A stretch of 64,000 bases of DNA from Burkholderiales bacterium (GTDB taxonomy: Bacteria; Pseudomonadota; Gammaproteobacteria; Burkholderiales; Burkholderiaceae_C), in NCBI GenBank assembly GCA_016219375.1, contig JACRNC010000014.1, positions 36,783 to 100,782 on the forward strand, read 5' to 3'. The notes below the pieces were generated by a model that was not told the DNA's origin, did no database searches, and saw nothing but the letters and a program-made list of their open reading frames with translations. This document shows, one piece after another, positions 39,181 through 51,409 of the stretch. The stretch's first letter is position 1. Every line of letters begins with the position of its first letter. The translations under genes were made by a program, and so were the position numbers.

Positions 39181-39716
39181 TGGCCGATCACGCCAGACCT
39201 GCCCGATTCCCCGGCCGCTGGCAGCGGCTGTGGCGCCACGCCTGCTGCGACGAGTCCGACGCCCGCCGGCTGCTGCCTGCCGACGCGCAGCAGCGGCTGG
39301 CCGACCACGTGCGCCTGAGCGAGAGCCGCCACGGCGGCGAGATCCGCGTCTGCGTTGAAGCCAGCCTGCCGCTGGGCGACGTCTGGCGCGGCGTACACCC
39401 CCGCGAACGCGCGCTGGCCGTCTTTGCCCAGCTGTCCGTCTGGGACACCGAGCGCAACAACGGCGTGTTGATCTACCTGCTGCTCGCCGACCGCGCCATC
39501 GAGATCGTCGCCGACCGCGGCCTGCGCCGGGCCGTGCCGGCCGCTGAATGGCAGCGCATCGTGCAGCTGCTCAGCGAGGCACTTTCTGCCGCCCATCCCG
39601 AAGAAGGCCTGCACCAGGCGATCGACACCGTCTCCGCCTTGCTGAACGAGCACTTCCCGCCCGACCCGCACTGGCCGGCGCACAACGAGCTGCCAGACCG
39701 GCCCATCGTGCGCTGA
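39180..39716 (+). CDS. Second TPM-domain protein
   Basis: A 178-aa soluble TPM-domain paralogue with no signal peptide. It has DAQQRLADHVRLSESRHGGE, ERALAVFAQLSVWDTERNNG, LIYLLLADRAIEIVADRGL and HPEEGLHQAIDTVSALL. It is translationally coupled to the upstream gene through a TGATG overlap, with GGAG six bases before. LemA, YgcG-like and this short TPM protein form a recurring three-gene unit in betaproteobacteria. Confidence 0.88.
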   Translation: MADHARPARFPGRWQRLWRHACCDESDARRLLPADAQQRLADHVRLSESRHGGEIRVCVEASLPLGDVWRGVHPRERALAVFAQLSVWDTERNNGVLIYLLLADRAIEIVADRGLRRAVPAAEWQRIVQLLSEALSAAHPEEGLHQAIDTVSALLNEHFPPDPHWPAHNELPDRPIVR

Positions 39717-39887
39717 GCGTCGCACGTCCGCCCGCCCTGGGCGCACCGGACATGGCCGGCCCAGGGCGACCCGCGCGACCCGCGCGTGAGAGGCTCCATA
39801 TCAGCCAGCGAGCCAGGAACCAGACAGCGGGGAATGCAAAGCGGGGCGCGGGGCGCGCTGCACGGGGACCATGCCGATCCGACGCCC

Positions 39888-39928
39888 CCAAAACAAACAA
39901 CCCGCTGGCCTGGCGGCACAGCGGGCTG
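39888..39928 (-). terminator. Terminator of the atp operon
   Basis: Read leftward, AGCCCGCTG pairs with CAGCGGGTT (39927-39919 and 39907-39899) across an 11-base loop and is followed by GTTTGTTTT. It lies about 55 bp past the atpC stop. Confidence 0.8.
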
Positions 39929-39983
39929 CGGGGGGCGACGCGCCGGGCCCGGCTGGAGCCGGCACCGCACGGTCAGGGCCGCA

Positions 39984-40400
39984 TCACTTCTTGCGATAGC
40001 GGCGCAGCGCGGCCAGTTGAGCAACCATCTCGGCCAGCTCAGACTGGGCAGCGGCGATATCGATGTCGCTCTTGGCGTTCTTGATGGCTTCTTCAGCCAG
40101 GCGTTTGGCCTCGGTGGCCTTCGCCTCGTCCAGGTCCTTGCCGCGGATGGCGGTATCGGCCAGCACGGTGACGCAATCGGGCTGCACCTCCAGGATGCCG
40201 CCGGCGACGAAGACGAACTCCTCCTCGCCGTTGTCCGCGCGCTCGATGCGCACCGCGCCCGGCTTGATGCGCGTGATCAGCGGCGTGTGCTTGGGCAGGA
40301 TGCCCAGCTCGCCCGCCTCACCCGGCAGCGCGACCAGCTTGGCCTCGCCCGAGAAGATGGACTCTTCCGCGGAAACGACGTCGACGTGAATGGTGGCCAT
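39984..40400 (-). CDS. atpC: ATP synthase F1 epsilon subunit
   Basis: A 138-aa epsilon subunit, central-stalk protein and inhibitor of ATP hydrolysis. The beta-sandwich begins [20 protein letters not shown] and contains [21 protein letters not shown]-terminal helical hairpin (~88-138) follows. Last gene of the operon, 131 bp after atpD and before the terminator. Confidence 0.96.
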   Translation of the reverse strand: MATIHVDVVSAEESIFSGEAKLVALPGEAGELGILPKHTPLITRIKPGAVRIERADNGEEEFVFVAGGILEVQPDCVTVLADTAIRGKDLDEAKATEAKRLAEEAIKNAKSDIDIAAAQSELAEMVAQLAALRRYRKK

Positions 40401-40531
40401 GAAAACAGTCCTTGAGCAGCGAGGGAAGACGATGCAAGAAGCAAGTTGTCGGCGTCCGGGCTAGGCGGCTCGCACAGCTGTGCTCGTGCGCAGCGAGCAA
40501 GCCAAAGACGCCCGGGCGCCGAGAACGCTGC

Positions 40532-41992
<1,461 letters not shown>

Positions 41993-42862
41993 TCAGACAG
42001 CAGCCGCGCCGGCGACGATCTCGGAGAGTTCCTTGGTGATCGCGGCCTGGCGGGTCTTGTTGTAGACCAGCTTGAGCTCGGTGATCACGTTGCCGGCGTT
42101 GTCGGTGGCGGCCTTCATGGCCACCATGCGTGCCGACTGCTCGGAAGCCATGTTCTCGGCCACCGCCTGGTAGATCAGCGCCTCCACGTAGCGGACCAGC
42201 AGGTCGTCGATGACGGTCTGCGCATCCGGCTCGTAGATGTATTCCCACTGGTGCTGGCCGCGCGCCGACAGGCGATCAGCCGTCAGCGGCAGCAGCTGCT
42301 CCACTACCGGCTCCTGCTTCATCGTGTTGATGAAGCGGGTATAGACGATGTGCACCGCATCCAGCTGGCCGGCCGTGTAGGCGTCCAGCAGCACCTTGAC
42401 CGGGCCGATCAGGCGCTCCAGATGCGGCGTGTCGCCGAGCTGGGTCGCCTGGGCCACCACCTTGGCACCGATGCGGTTCATGAAGCCCAGTGCCTTGTTG
42501 CCGATGGCCACCACGTCGGCCTTCACGCCCGCCGCCTCATGTTCGCGAAGCTTGTTCGTGAACGTGCGCAGCACGTTGGTGTTGAGCCCGCCGCACAGGC
42601 CCTTGTCGGTGCTCACCACGATGTAGCCCACGCGCCTGGACACCGTCTCCGGTGCGACCATGAACGGGTGGACGTACTCCGGGTTGGCCTGGGCAAGGTT
42701 GCTGGCGATGGCGCGGACCTTGTCCGCGTACGGACGGGCCGCGCGCATGCGGTCCTGCGCCTTGCGCATCTTCGAAGCCGCGACCATTTCCATGGCCTTG
42801 GTGATCTTCTTGGTGTTCTCGACGCTCTTGATCTTGCCGCGTATTTCCTTGCCGGCCGCCAT
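41993..42862 (-). CDS. atpG: ATP synthase F1 gamma subunit
   Basis: A 289-aa rotor shaft. Conserved N-terminal helix [31 protein letters not shown], and the C-terminal helix [20 protein letters not shown] ending in [15 protein letters not shown]. Complete length. Lies 37 bp after atpA. Confidence 0.98.
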   Translation of the reverse strand: MAAGKEIRGKIKSVENTKKITKAMEMVAASKMRKAQDRMRAARPYADKVRAIASNLAQANPEYVHPFMVAPETVSRRVGYIVVSTDKGLCGGLNTNVLRTFTNKLREHEAAGVKADVVAIGNKALGFMNRIGAKVVAQATQLGDTPHLERLIGPVKVLLDAYTAGQLDAVHIVYTRFINTMKQEPVVEQLLPLTADRLSARGQHQWEYIYEPDAQTVIDDLLVRYVEALIYQAVAENMASEQSARMVAMKAATDNAGNVITELKLVYNKTRQAAITKELSEIVAGAAAV

Positions 42863-42899
42863 GAGGTGCTCCTGTTAGCTGAGGGTCAGGGGGCGGGAA

Positions 42900-44453
<1,554 letters not shown>

Positions 44454-44526
44454 TGCATGCTCCCAAGGCTGCCGTCGCACAACCGCGCGGGCGCGGCGTC
44501 GGCAAGTGGATGAGGTTTGACGCCGC

Positions 44527-45060
44527 TCACGCGGTCAGGGCGGCCTTCATGTTCTCCAGCCGGGCGCGCACGGAGGTGTCGAGCACCTCGTCGCCGACGA
44601 CGACACGGATGCCGCCGATCAGCTCGGGGTCGAGCTCGACACGGGCGTTCAGCTTGCGACCGAAGCGCTGCTCCAGCGAGGCGACCACGTCGGCCAGCTG
44701 GGCCGGCTCGATCGGGAAGGCGCTGTAGACGATGGCGTCCTGCACCCCGCTGCGGCCGTTGGCCAGCTCGCGGAACTGCGCGGCCACGGCCGGCAGCGCC
44801 GCCAGGCGACCGTTGTCGATCACCGCGCCCACCAGGTTCTCGACCTGGGGAGCGAGCGCGCGGCCGACAGCCGAGCGCAGCACGTCCAGCACCTGGGCGG
44901 GCGTGGCCTTCGGGTCGCCGGCGAACTGGCGCAGCAACGGGTCGCCGGCGACTTCGCCGAGCAGCGCGAGCTGCTCGCCCCACTCGGCGGCCTGGGCAGG
45001 CGAGGCGACCTGGAACAGGGCCTCGGCGTAGGGACGGGCGATCGTTGCAAGCTCGGCCAT
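44527..45060 (-). CDS. atpH: ATP synthase F1 delta subunit
   Basis: A 177-aa delta subunit linking the peripheral stalk to F1. It starts [17 protein letters not shown], as usual, and contains the C-terminal [20 protein letters not shown] and [19 protein letters not shown]. Two bases separate it from atpF. Confidence 0.96.
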   Translation of the reverse strand: MAELATIARPYAEALFQVASPAQAAEWGEQLALLGEVAGDPLLRQFAGDPKATPAQVLDVLRSAVGRALAPQVENLVGAVIDNGRLAALPAVAAQFRELANGRSGVQDAIVYSAFPIEPAQLADVVASLEQRFGRKLNARVELDPELIGGIRVVVGDEVLDTSVRARLENMKAALTA

Positions 45061-45062
45061 GA

Positions 45063-45533
45063 TCAGAGCTCCGTCTTCAGGCGACCCAGCAGGTCGGCAT
45101 GCACGCCGGCATTGACCTCGCGACGCAGGATCTGCTCGGCGCCCTTGACGGCCAGGGCCGCGACCTGCTCGCGCAGGGCTTCGCGGGCGGCGAACGCCTG
45201 CTGCTCGACCTCGGCCTGGGCGGCGGCAATGATCTTGGCCGCCTCGTCCTCGGCGCGCTTCTTGGCCTCTTCCACGATGGCTTGCGCCCGCTTGTCGGCA
45301 TCGGCCAGACGCTGGGTCATGACGTCACGCGACTCGGCGAGCTGCGCCTGCACGCGACGGTCGGCCGCGGCCAGCTCAGCCTTGGCCTTGTCCGCCGCGG
45401 CCAGGCCGTCGGCGATCTTGGCCGCGCGCTCGTCCAGCGCCTTGGTGATCGGCGGCCAGATGAAGCGCATGGTGAACCAGACAAGGATCGCGAAGACGAT
45501 CGCCTGCAGGAACAGGGTGGCGTTGATGTTCAC
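45063..45533 (-). CDS. atpF: ATP synthase Fo b subunit
   Basis: A 156-aa peripheral-stalk subunit. One N-terminal membrane helix ([20 protein letters not shown]) is followed by a long Ala/Glu/Lys-rich coiled coil through to the end. Length equals the classic b subunit; there is no duplicated b' gene. Confidence 0.97.
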   Translation of the reverse strand: MNINATLFLQAIVFAILVWFTMRFIWPPITKALDERAAKIADGLAAADKAKAELAAADRRVQAQLAESRDVMTQRLADADKRAQAIVEEAKKRAEDEAAKIIAAAQAEVEQQAFAAREALREQVAALAVKGAEQILRREVNAGVHADLLGRLKTEL

Positions 45534-45570
45534 AGCACGATCCTTTCAACCGTGAAAGGGGCGCGGGGAA

Positions 45571-45939
<369 letters not shown>

Positions 45940-46833
45940 TCAGTGCGCGTCGTGGGCCTGGCCGACGTAGATCAGCGTCAGCATCATGAAGATGAAGGCC
46001 TGCAGCGTGATCACGAGGATGTGGAACAGCGTCCAGGCGGTGCCGGCGATGACGTGGCCGACACCCAGCCAGAAGCCGCCGGTGGCCGGATTGAAGTTCC
46101 AGGCCCACACGCCGCCCATCAGGGCGATCAGCATGAAGACGAGCTCGCCGGCGAACATGTTGCCGAACAGCCGCATGCCGTGGGAGACGGTCTTGGCGGT
46201 GAACTCGATGAGCTGCATCAGGAAGTTGATCGGATACAGCAGGAAGTGGTCGCCGAAGGGAGCGGAGATCAGCTCGTGCGTCCAGCCGCCCACGCCCTTG
46301 ATCTTGACGCTGTAGAACAGGCAGACGGCCAGCACGCTGGTGGACAGGCCCAGGGTGGTGGACAGATCCGCCGTGGGCACGACGCGCATGTAGTCCTTGA
46401 AGCCCATGGCCGGGCCGGCGCTGTGCCAGGCCGCCGGGATCAGATCCACGGGCAGCATGTCCATGAAGTTCATCAGGAAGATCCAGACGAACACGGTGAG
46501 CGCCAGCGGGCCGACGAGCTTGCGGCTCTGCGGGTTGTGGATCAGGCCGCGGGCCTGCTTGTCCACCATCTCGGTGAGGATCTCGACCGCGGCCTGGAAG
46601 CGGCCCGGCACGCCGGAGGTGGCGCGGCGCGCGGCCAGCCACAGCACCAGGCAGGTGAGGAAGCCCAGGATGACCGAGTAGAAGAGCGAATCCAGGTTGA
46701 AGACGCTGAAGTCGACGATGGACGTCTGCTTGGCGGCCTCGAACGAGAAGTTCATCTGCAGATGCTGCAGGTGGTGCTGGATGTACTCGCCTGCGGTTGG
46801 CGCGTGCCCGGCTGCGTGTTGTTCTGCACTCAT
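45940..46833 (-). CDS. atpB: ATP synthase Fo a subunit
   Basis: A 297-aa stator channel. It has five to six membrane helices, FVWIFLMNFMDMLPVD, and the essential arginine in GMRLFGNMFAGELVF. The ATG at 46833 (MSAEQHAAGH) is preferred; upstream in-frame sequence is antisense to nothing and overlaps atpI. It lies 10 bp after atpI. Confidence 0.96.
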   Translation of the reverse strand: MSAEQHAAGHAPTAGEYIQHHLQHLQMNFSFEAAKQTSIVDFSVFNLDSLFYSVILGFLTCLVLWLAARRATSGVPGRFQAAVEILTEMVDKQARGLIHNPQSRKLVGPLALTVFVWIFLMNFMDMLPVDLIPAAWHSAGPAMGFKDYMRVVPTADLSTTLGLSTSVLAVCLFYSVKIKGVGGWTHELISAPFGDHFLLYPINFLMQLIEFTAKTVSHGMRLFGNMFAGELVFMLIALMGGVWAWNFNPATGGFWLGVGHVIAGTAWTLFHILVITLQAFIFMMLTLIYVGQAHDAH

Positions 46834-46843
46834 CGCTGTATCG

Positions 46844-47380
46844 TCAATTCGTTCGAGCGGACCGACCCCGCCACAGCAGGACCAACCAACTGGCCTTCGC
46901 ACTCACGACCAGGCCAGCCAGCAGAGCCAGCCAGTTCAGTCCGGGCACGAAGCGGGGCGCCATCACCAGCATGGCGACGGCCACCACGATCTTCACGAGC
47001 TCCCAGAGCATGAACCGCAGCACGATGGCCGCAGGCCGCACCCCGGGAGAGGGCGTCATCCCCCGCGCCAGCAGCAAGCCCGGCAGCACGACCGCGGCCG
47101 CGCCATAGAGCGCCGACCACGCGGCACCGGTGCGGCCGGTCAGCAGCCCGCACAGCAGGGCGACCAGCAGCCCGGCGACAGCCTGGACCATCAGCACGCG
47201 CCAGGGCGACAGCGGCGGCTGGACGGCGCGCAGGTGTTGCACCTCTTCGCGGGTCCAGACCCGCACCGGCGGATCCTGGGGAGCCGACTCGTCGGCCCAG
47301 GCATCGGGCCAAGCATCAGCGGGAGCCTTGACCTCTCCACCGGCTGCCGGGTTCTTGTCGCTCGCGCCAGGCGTACTCAT
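46844..47380 (-). CDS. atpI: ATP synthase assembly/magnesium protein AtpI
   Basis: A 178-aa inner-membrane protein with four helices (~70-170). It heads the atp operon, as AtpI does in proteobacteria, where it assists c-ring assembly. A hydrophilic ~60-residue N-terminal extension rich in Ala, Asp, Pro and Trp precedes the first helix, longer than in E. coli AtpI. A near-consensus promoter lies ~50 bp upstream. Confidence 0.9.
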   Translation of the reverse strand: MSTPGASDKNPAAGGEVKAPADAWPDAWADESAPQDPPVRVWTREEVQHLRAVQPPLSPWRVLMVQAVAGLLVALLCGLLTGRTGAAWSALYGAAAVVLPGLLLARGMTPSPGVRPAAIVLRFMLWELVKIVVAVAMLVMAPRFVPGLNWLALLAGLVVSAKASWLVLLWRGRSARTN

Positions 47381-47427
47381 GCGCGGTGACAGGCCTCTGA
47401 CAGGGTTGAAAGGAGCAAAGCCTGTCG

Positions 47428-47456
47428 ATTATACGTGCTTACCCGAGCACCTCCAA
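47428..47456 (-). promoter_or_regulatory. Sigma-70 promoter of the atp operon
   Basis: Read leftward, TTGGAG (47456-47451), a 17-bp spacer and a perfect TATAAT (47433-47428). Start of transcription is expected near 47421, giving a ~40-base leader before atpI. This is the clearest vegetative promoter in the window. Confidence 0.85.
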
Positions 47457-47535
47457 GATGGGGTAGCCGGCCGATGCCGGGAGAGGCTGCGGACAAGGTG
47501 CGGACGGTGCCCGCGCGCGGCCTGCAGGCGGCGGC

Positions 47536-48480
47536 TCAGGCCACGTGCGCAGCGGGCAGGCCGGGCACGCCGACGGGCACGGCCAGGACATGGCCGGCCC
47601 AGGGCTGCGCGGCCAGCTCATCGGCCGGGCGGCCGTGGCGCGCTGTGGTGATGTAGAGCGTGCGCAGCCCGGGCCCGCCGAAGCAGGGCATGGTGGGGCA
47701 GCGCACCGGCAGCGGCAGCTCGCCGAGTTGTTCGCCACTGGGCGACAAACGCACCAGGCGCGAGCCCTCGAAACAAGCGACCCACAGGCAGCCTTGGGCA
47801 TCGACGGCCGCGCCATCGGGCCGGCCGCCGTAGCCGCTCAGATCGCCAGACGATGGCTTGGGCTCGAAGCGGGCGAAAACGCGGCGCGCTCGGATGGCGC
47901 CGGTGGCCGGGTCATGGTCCTGCGCATAGATGGTGTGGGCGGTCGTGTCGGACCAGTAGAGCGTGCGCTGATCGGGACTGAAGGCCAGGCCGTTGGCGAC
48001 CGTGACTTCGCCGGCCATGCGCATGAGCCGGCCGTCGGCCCAGCGATAGAGCGATGCCAGCGGTGCGTCGCGCCGGTCGCGCAGCGTGCCGATCCACCAG
48101 CGGCCGGCGGCGTCGCAGCGGCCATCGTTGAAGCGCTCGGCCGCGGCGTCGTAGGGCGCGGCGACCAGTCGCTCGCGCGCGCCGGTGTGCACGTCCAGCG
48201 CCCACAGGCCATCGCGGCAGGCCACGCGCAGACGGCCGTCGCGGCCCAAGGCGCAGCAGGCGGGCTCGGTATCGAAAGCCCAGCAGGCCGCAGCACCGGA
48301 ATCGGGCTGCAGGCGATGGACGCGGCGGCCTTCGATGTCGCACCAATAGAGGCTTGCCGTATCGGTGCACCACAGCGGCGATTCGCCCAGCTGGGCCACC
48401 GGGCCCAAGGCCCGGGGCGGGCCGTCGATCGGCAGCGCAGCGCTGGCGGCGGTAAGCGGCGGCTGGGCGGATGTCGGCAT
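47536..48480 (-). CDS. SMP-30/gluconolactonase/LRE family lactonase
   Basis: A 314-aa six-bladed beta-propeller. Metal-ligand positions of the SMP-30 family are visible: Glu in LGESPLW, Asn in ERFNDGRCDAAGRWWIGT, Asn in VTVANGLAFSPDQRTLYWSD and Asp in GRPDGAAVDAQGCLWVA. Members open sugar lactones such as gluconolactone or L-arabinonolactone. No sugar dehydrogenase gene is adjacent, so the substrate is open. The atp operon's promoter lies downstream of it on the same strand. Confidence 0.9.
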   Translation of the reverse strand: MPTSAQPPLTAASAALPIDGPPRALGPVAQLGESPLWCTDTASLYWCDIEGRRVHRLQPDSGAAACWAFDTEPACCALGRDGRLRVACRDGLWALDVHTGARERLVAAPYDAAAERFNDGRCDAAGRWWIGTLRDRRDAPLASLYRWADGRLMRMAGEVTVANGLAFSPDQRTLYWSDTTAHTIYAQDHDPATGAIRARRVFARFEPKPSSGDLSGYGGRPDGAAVDAQGCLWVACFEGSRLVRLSPSGEQLGELPLPVRCPTMPCFGGPGLRTLYITTARHGRPADELAAQPWAGHVLAVPVGVPGLPAAHVA

Positions 48481-48892
48481 GGCAGGCCCCGAGGCTGGCG
48501 CGATGAAGCGGCCAGTTTAGGAGCCGCCGCAAGCCCCGCCCCGGCGGCCGCGGCTGGCAACAGGCATGGATCCGCAGGAGCCTCATGTGATGCAGCTTGA
48601 TACGGCCGTCACGCTCTGCATGCAACCGGCACGCAGGCTGGCCGCAGGTCGTGTGCGGCCATGCGCGGCCCCGATATGTACGCACACGTACGCATGAGCG
48701 GATGCAAGGCCCCCTTAGCCCGGGGATGACTCGGGCAAGCCCGGATCCGGGCCCCGTGAGGCACGGCGAAGCTGCGCGCCAGGGCAGGCCCCCGACGGTC
48801 ATCCAGGCAGGCTGATCGCATCGTGCCACCCTCCATTGCAACGCGTGCGACGCATCCGGGCCGCCCGGGGCGCCGCCACCGTGGAGAACGAC
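48481..48892. promoter_or_regulatory. Divergent control region upstream of the GH3/ABC locus
   Basis: A 412-bp region between SMP-30 and the GNAT-like gene. It holds a perfect inverted repeat GGCCGCA-(7)-TGCGGCC (48640-48660) and, 17 bp on, a direct repeat GTACGCA (48678-48684 and 48688-48694) that also contains GTACG-CACA-CGTAC. Both are about 200-250 bp upstream of the first gene of the locus. No protein gene is supported. The sites look like operators, but no regulator gene is adjacent. Confidence 0.4.
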
Positions 48893-49747
48893 ATGACTGC
48901 CCCGTCCAAGAAGACCAGCGCCACCTACCGCCCGATCCATGCCGTGAGCGTGGCCAGCATCCGGCAGATGTACGCCATCTACGAGAAGTACTACGAGCGC
49001 ACGTCGCTGGAGATCTTCCTGCGCGACCTGAGCAAGAAGTCGGGCGTGATCCTCATCCAGCGCAAGAGCGACGACGAGATCGTCGGCTTCTCGACGCTGC
49101 AGTTCTTCGACTTCGAGGTGGACGGCAAGCGCGTGCGCGGTGTGTTCTCCGGCGACACGGTGGTGGAGAAGGAGTACTGGGGCAGCAACGCGCTGGCCAA
49201 CACCTTCTACCGGCGCCTGGTGATCGAGCGCTTCAAGCACCCGCTGGTGCCCTTCTATTGGTTCCTCATCTCCAAGGGCTACAAGACCTACTTGCTGATG
49301 ACGAACAACTTCTACAACTACTACCCCAACATCAACGGCCGCGACGAGCGCTACCGCCGCATCGCCGAGGCCTTCTGCTCGCGCACCTTCCCCGACGCCT
49401 TCGACGGCGAGCGCATGCTGCTGGACTTCGGCAGCGACTACGTGGCGCTGAAGGAAGCGGTGGCCGACATCACGCCGGAGGAGCGCGCGCGCGATCCGAA
49501 GATCGGCTTCTTCGAGCAGCGCAACCCGAGCTGGATGCGCGGCACCGAGCTGCCCTGCCTGGCCGCCTGCGACTACGAGAGCTTCTTCCGCTCGCTGTGG
49601 GACGTGCCGGCCAAGTGGGTGCGCAAGCACATCCTGGGCACGCATCCGCGCGGCCCGGCGCGCCCGGCGACGCAGCCGGTGCCCGCCGCGGCCGACGCCT
49701 GGTACGGCGCCGACGGCGAGGCGCTCGAGCAGACCAAGCTGTCCTGA
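48893..49747 (+). CDS. GNAT-like protein of unknown function (GH3 locus, first gene)
   Basis: I do not recognise a named family for this 284-aa protein. It looks like a diverged GNAT fold: SVASIRQMYAIYEKYYERTS at the start, IVGFSTLQFFDFEVDGKRVR, then VFSGDTVVEKEYWGSNALAN at the position of GNAT motif A. The usual acyl-CoA loop (Q/R-x-x-G-x-G/A) is replaced by YWGSNALA. It shares the SGDT motif with the GNAT gene two places downstream. Aromatic-rich LLMTNNFYNYYPNINGRDER follows. No signal or membrane helix. GGAG precedes the ATG, and the GH3 gene starts one base after its stop. It may be an acyltransferase or a catalytically altered partner. Confidence 0.8.
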   Translation: MTAPSKKTSATYRPIHAVSVASIRQMYAIYEKYYERTSLEIFLRDLSKKSGVILIQRKSDDEIVGFSTLQFFDFEVDGKRVRGVFSGDTVVEKEYWGSNALANTFYRRLVIERFKHPLVPFYWFLISKGYKTYLLMTNNFYNYYPNINGRDERYRRIAEAFCSRTFPDAFDGERMLLDFGSDYVALKEAVADITPEERARDPKIGFFEQRNPSWMRGTELPCLAACDYESFFRSLWDVPAKWVRKHILGTHPRGPARPATQPVPAAADAWYGADGEALEQTKLS

Positions 49748-49748
49748 C

Positions 49749-51392
49749 ATGGGGGCCGGAAGTACTCTCGGCCACCAGCTGCTGCGCACCCTCGTCGCCC
49801 CCGGGCGCCGCGACTTCGAGCGGCGCAGCGCGGCATTGGAAGCGGTGCAGCGCGGCCTGCTGGAGCGCTGGATCCGCGCCGTGGCGCCCACCGCGCAGGG
49901 CCGCCGCCTGGGCGTGCAGCCGCACTGGCGCTGGGAAGACTTCGCGCGCGAAGTGCCGGTGCAGCGCTACGGCGACTATGCCCAGCCCATCGAGCGCCAG
50001 CGCAGTGATGCCGGCCAGGCGCTGATCGCATCGCCGGTGATGCGCTATCAGCCCACCAGCGGCTCGACCTCCGCGGTGAAGTGGATCCCGTACACCAAGC
50101 TGTTCCTGGGCGAGCTGGACCGCGCCATCACGGCCTGGGTGGGCGACCTGTACCGGCAGTTCCCGCAGCACACCGGCGGCACGCACTACTGGTCGCTGTC
50201 GTGGATCCCCACCGAGATGCGCGGGCAGACGGCGGGCGACATCAACGACGACATGAAGCTGCTGTCCTTCGGCAAGCGGCTGCTGGCCTATCTGACCCAG
50301 GCTGCGCCGCAAGAGATCGCGCTGGCCGGCACGTCGGACGACTCGATGTTCGCCACGCTGGCCTGGCTGATGGCCGACGAGAACCTGAGCTTCATCTCGG
50401 TGTGGAGCCCCACCTTCGCGCTGGGCGCGCTGGAGCAGGCCAGCCGCTGGCGCGTGGAGCTGGCCGAGGCGCTGGCCCGCGGCAGCTGGGGCGCGCGCAC
50501 GCCGCGCATGGCCGGGCTGCGCTGCCCGCGCTCGGCTCGCGCGGCTTCGCTGCTGCGCCAGTGGGACGGGCGCCTGCAGCCGGCCTTCTTCGCCGAACTG
50601 TGGCCGCGCCTGGCGCTGCTGAGCTCCTGGGACACGGCGGCGGCCGCGCCCTGGGCGGCACAGCTCAAGGCGCTGCTGCCGCAGGCGGCCTTCCAGGGCA
50701 AGGGCCTGTGGGCCACCGAGGGCGTGGTGAGCTTTCCGTTTGCCGGGCGCTATCCGCTGGCCTACACGAGCCATGTCTATGAGTTCGAGGACGCGGGCGA
50801 CGGCCGCATCCTGGCGCCGTGGCAGATCCGCCAGGGGCAGGAGGTGATCCCGCTGCTGACCACCGGCAGCGGCTTTGCGCGCTACCGCATGAGCGACGTG
50901 GTGCGCGTGGACGGCTTCCTGGGCAGCGTGCCCTGCCTGACCTTCCTCGGCCGCAACGACGGCGTGGACCTGGTGGGCGAGAAGATCAGCGCGACCACCG
51001 CGCAGGGCCTGCTGGACACCCTGCCCGCCGGCACGCTGCCGGTGACGCTGCTGGCGCTGGACCGCAGCAGCGGTGGCCGGCCCGGCTATGTGCTGCTGGT
51101 GGAGGGCGCGGCCGGCTCGCAGGGCCTGCGCCCGGACCTGGGCGCGCACATCGAGGCCGGGCTGCTGCAGCACTTCCACTACCGCCTGGCGCGCGAGCTG
51201 GACCAGCTGGCGCCCGCGGCCTGCATCGCCCTGCCCGCGATGCGCGATCTCTACCTGGAGCAATGCCGCGAGCGCGGAATGATCGAGGGCAACATCAAGA
51301 TCGAGCCGCTGCGCCACTGGGGCGGCGAGGTGCCGGCGGTACTGCGCCGGGCCCTGGATGCAAGCAGCGCGCAAGCGGCGCGCGCCGCCTGA
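49749..51392 (+). CDS. GH3-family acyl-adenylating amidosynthetase
   Basis: A 547-aa GH3-like enzyme of the ANL-related superfamily. The family makes an acyl-adenylate and passes the acyl group to an amine, usually of an amino acid; plant GH3s conjugate auxin or jasmonate. Nucleotide motif 1 is YQPTSGSTSAVKWIPYT (~100-116). The central WATEGVVSFPF corresponds to the second motif, and RYRMSDVVRVDGF followed by FLGRNDGVDLVGEKIS to the third. All three ATP/AMP-binding blocks are therefore present. Length fits bacterial GH3 proteins (~500-550). It is tightly coupled to the genes on both sides (1 bp and 17 bp). Substrate acid and amine are unknown. Confidence 0.88.
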   Translation: MGAGSTLGHQLLRTLVAPGRRDFERRSAALEAVQRGLLERWIRAVAPTAQGRRLGVQPHWRWEDFAREVPVQRYGDYAQPIERQRSDAGQALIASPVMRYQPTSGSTSAVKWIPYTKLFLGELDRAITAWVGDLYRQFPQHTGGTHYWSLSWIPTEMRGQTAGDINDDMKLLSFGKRLLAYLTQAAPQEIALAGTSDDSMFATLAWLMADENLSFISVWSPTFALGALEQASRWRVELAEALARGSWGARTPRMAGLRCPRSARAASLLRQWDGRLQPAFFAELWPRLALLSSWDTAAAAPWAAQLKALLPQAAFQGKGLWATEGVVSFPFAGRYPLAYTSHVYEFEDAGDGRILAPWQIRQGQEVIPLLTTGSGFARYRMSDVVRVDGFLGSVPCLTFLGRNDGVDLVGEKISATTAQGLLDTLPAGTLPVTLLALDRSSGGRPGYVLLVEGAAGSQGLRPDLGAHIEAGLLQHFHYRLARELDQLAPAACIALPAMRDLYLEQCRERGMIEGNIKIEPLRHWGGEVPAVLRRALDASSAQAARAA

Positions 51393-51409
51393 CCACAAGG
51401 ACTCTTCGC

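Noticed and set aside
47380..47427. Competing GACAGG/CCTGTC hairpins in the atpI leader, possible attenuation
   Set aside because: The 5' GACAGGC partner overlaps the expected transcription start set by the TATAAT at 47428-47433, so it is probably not fully transcribed.
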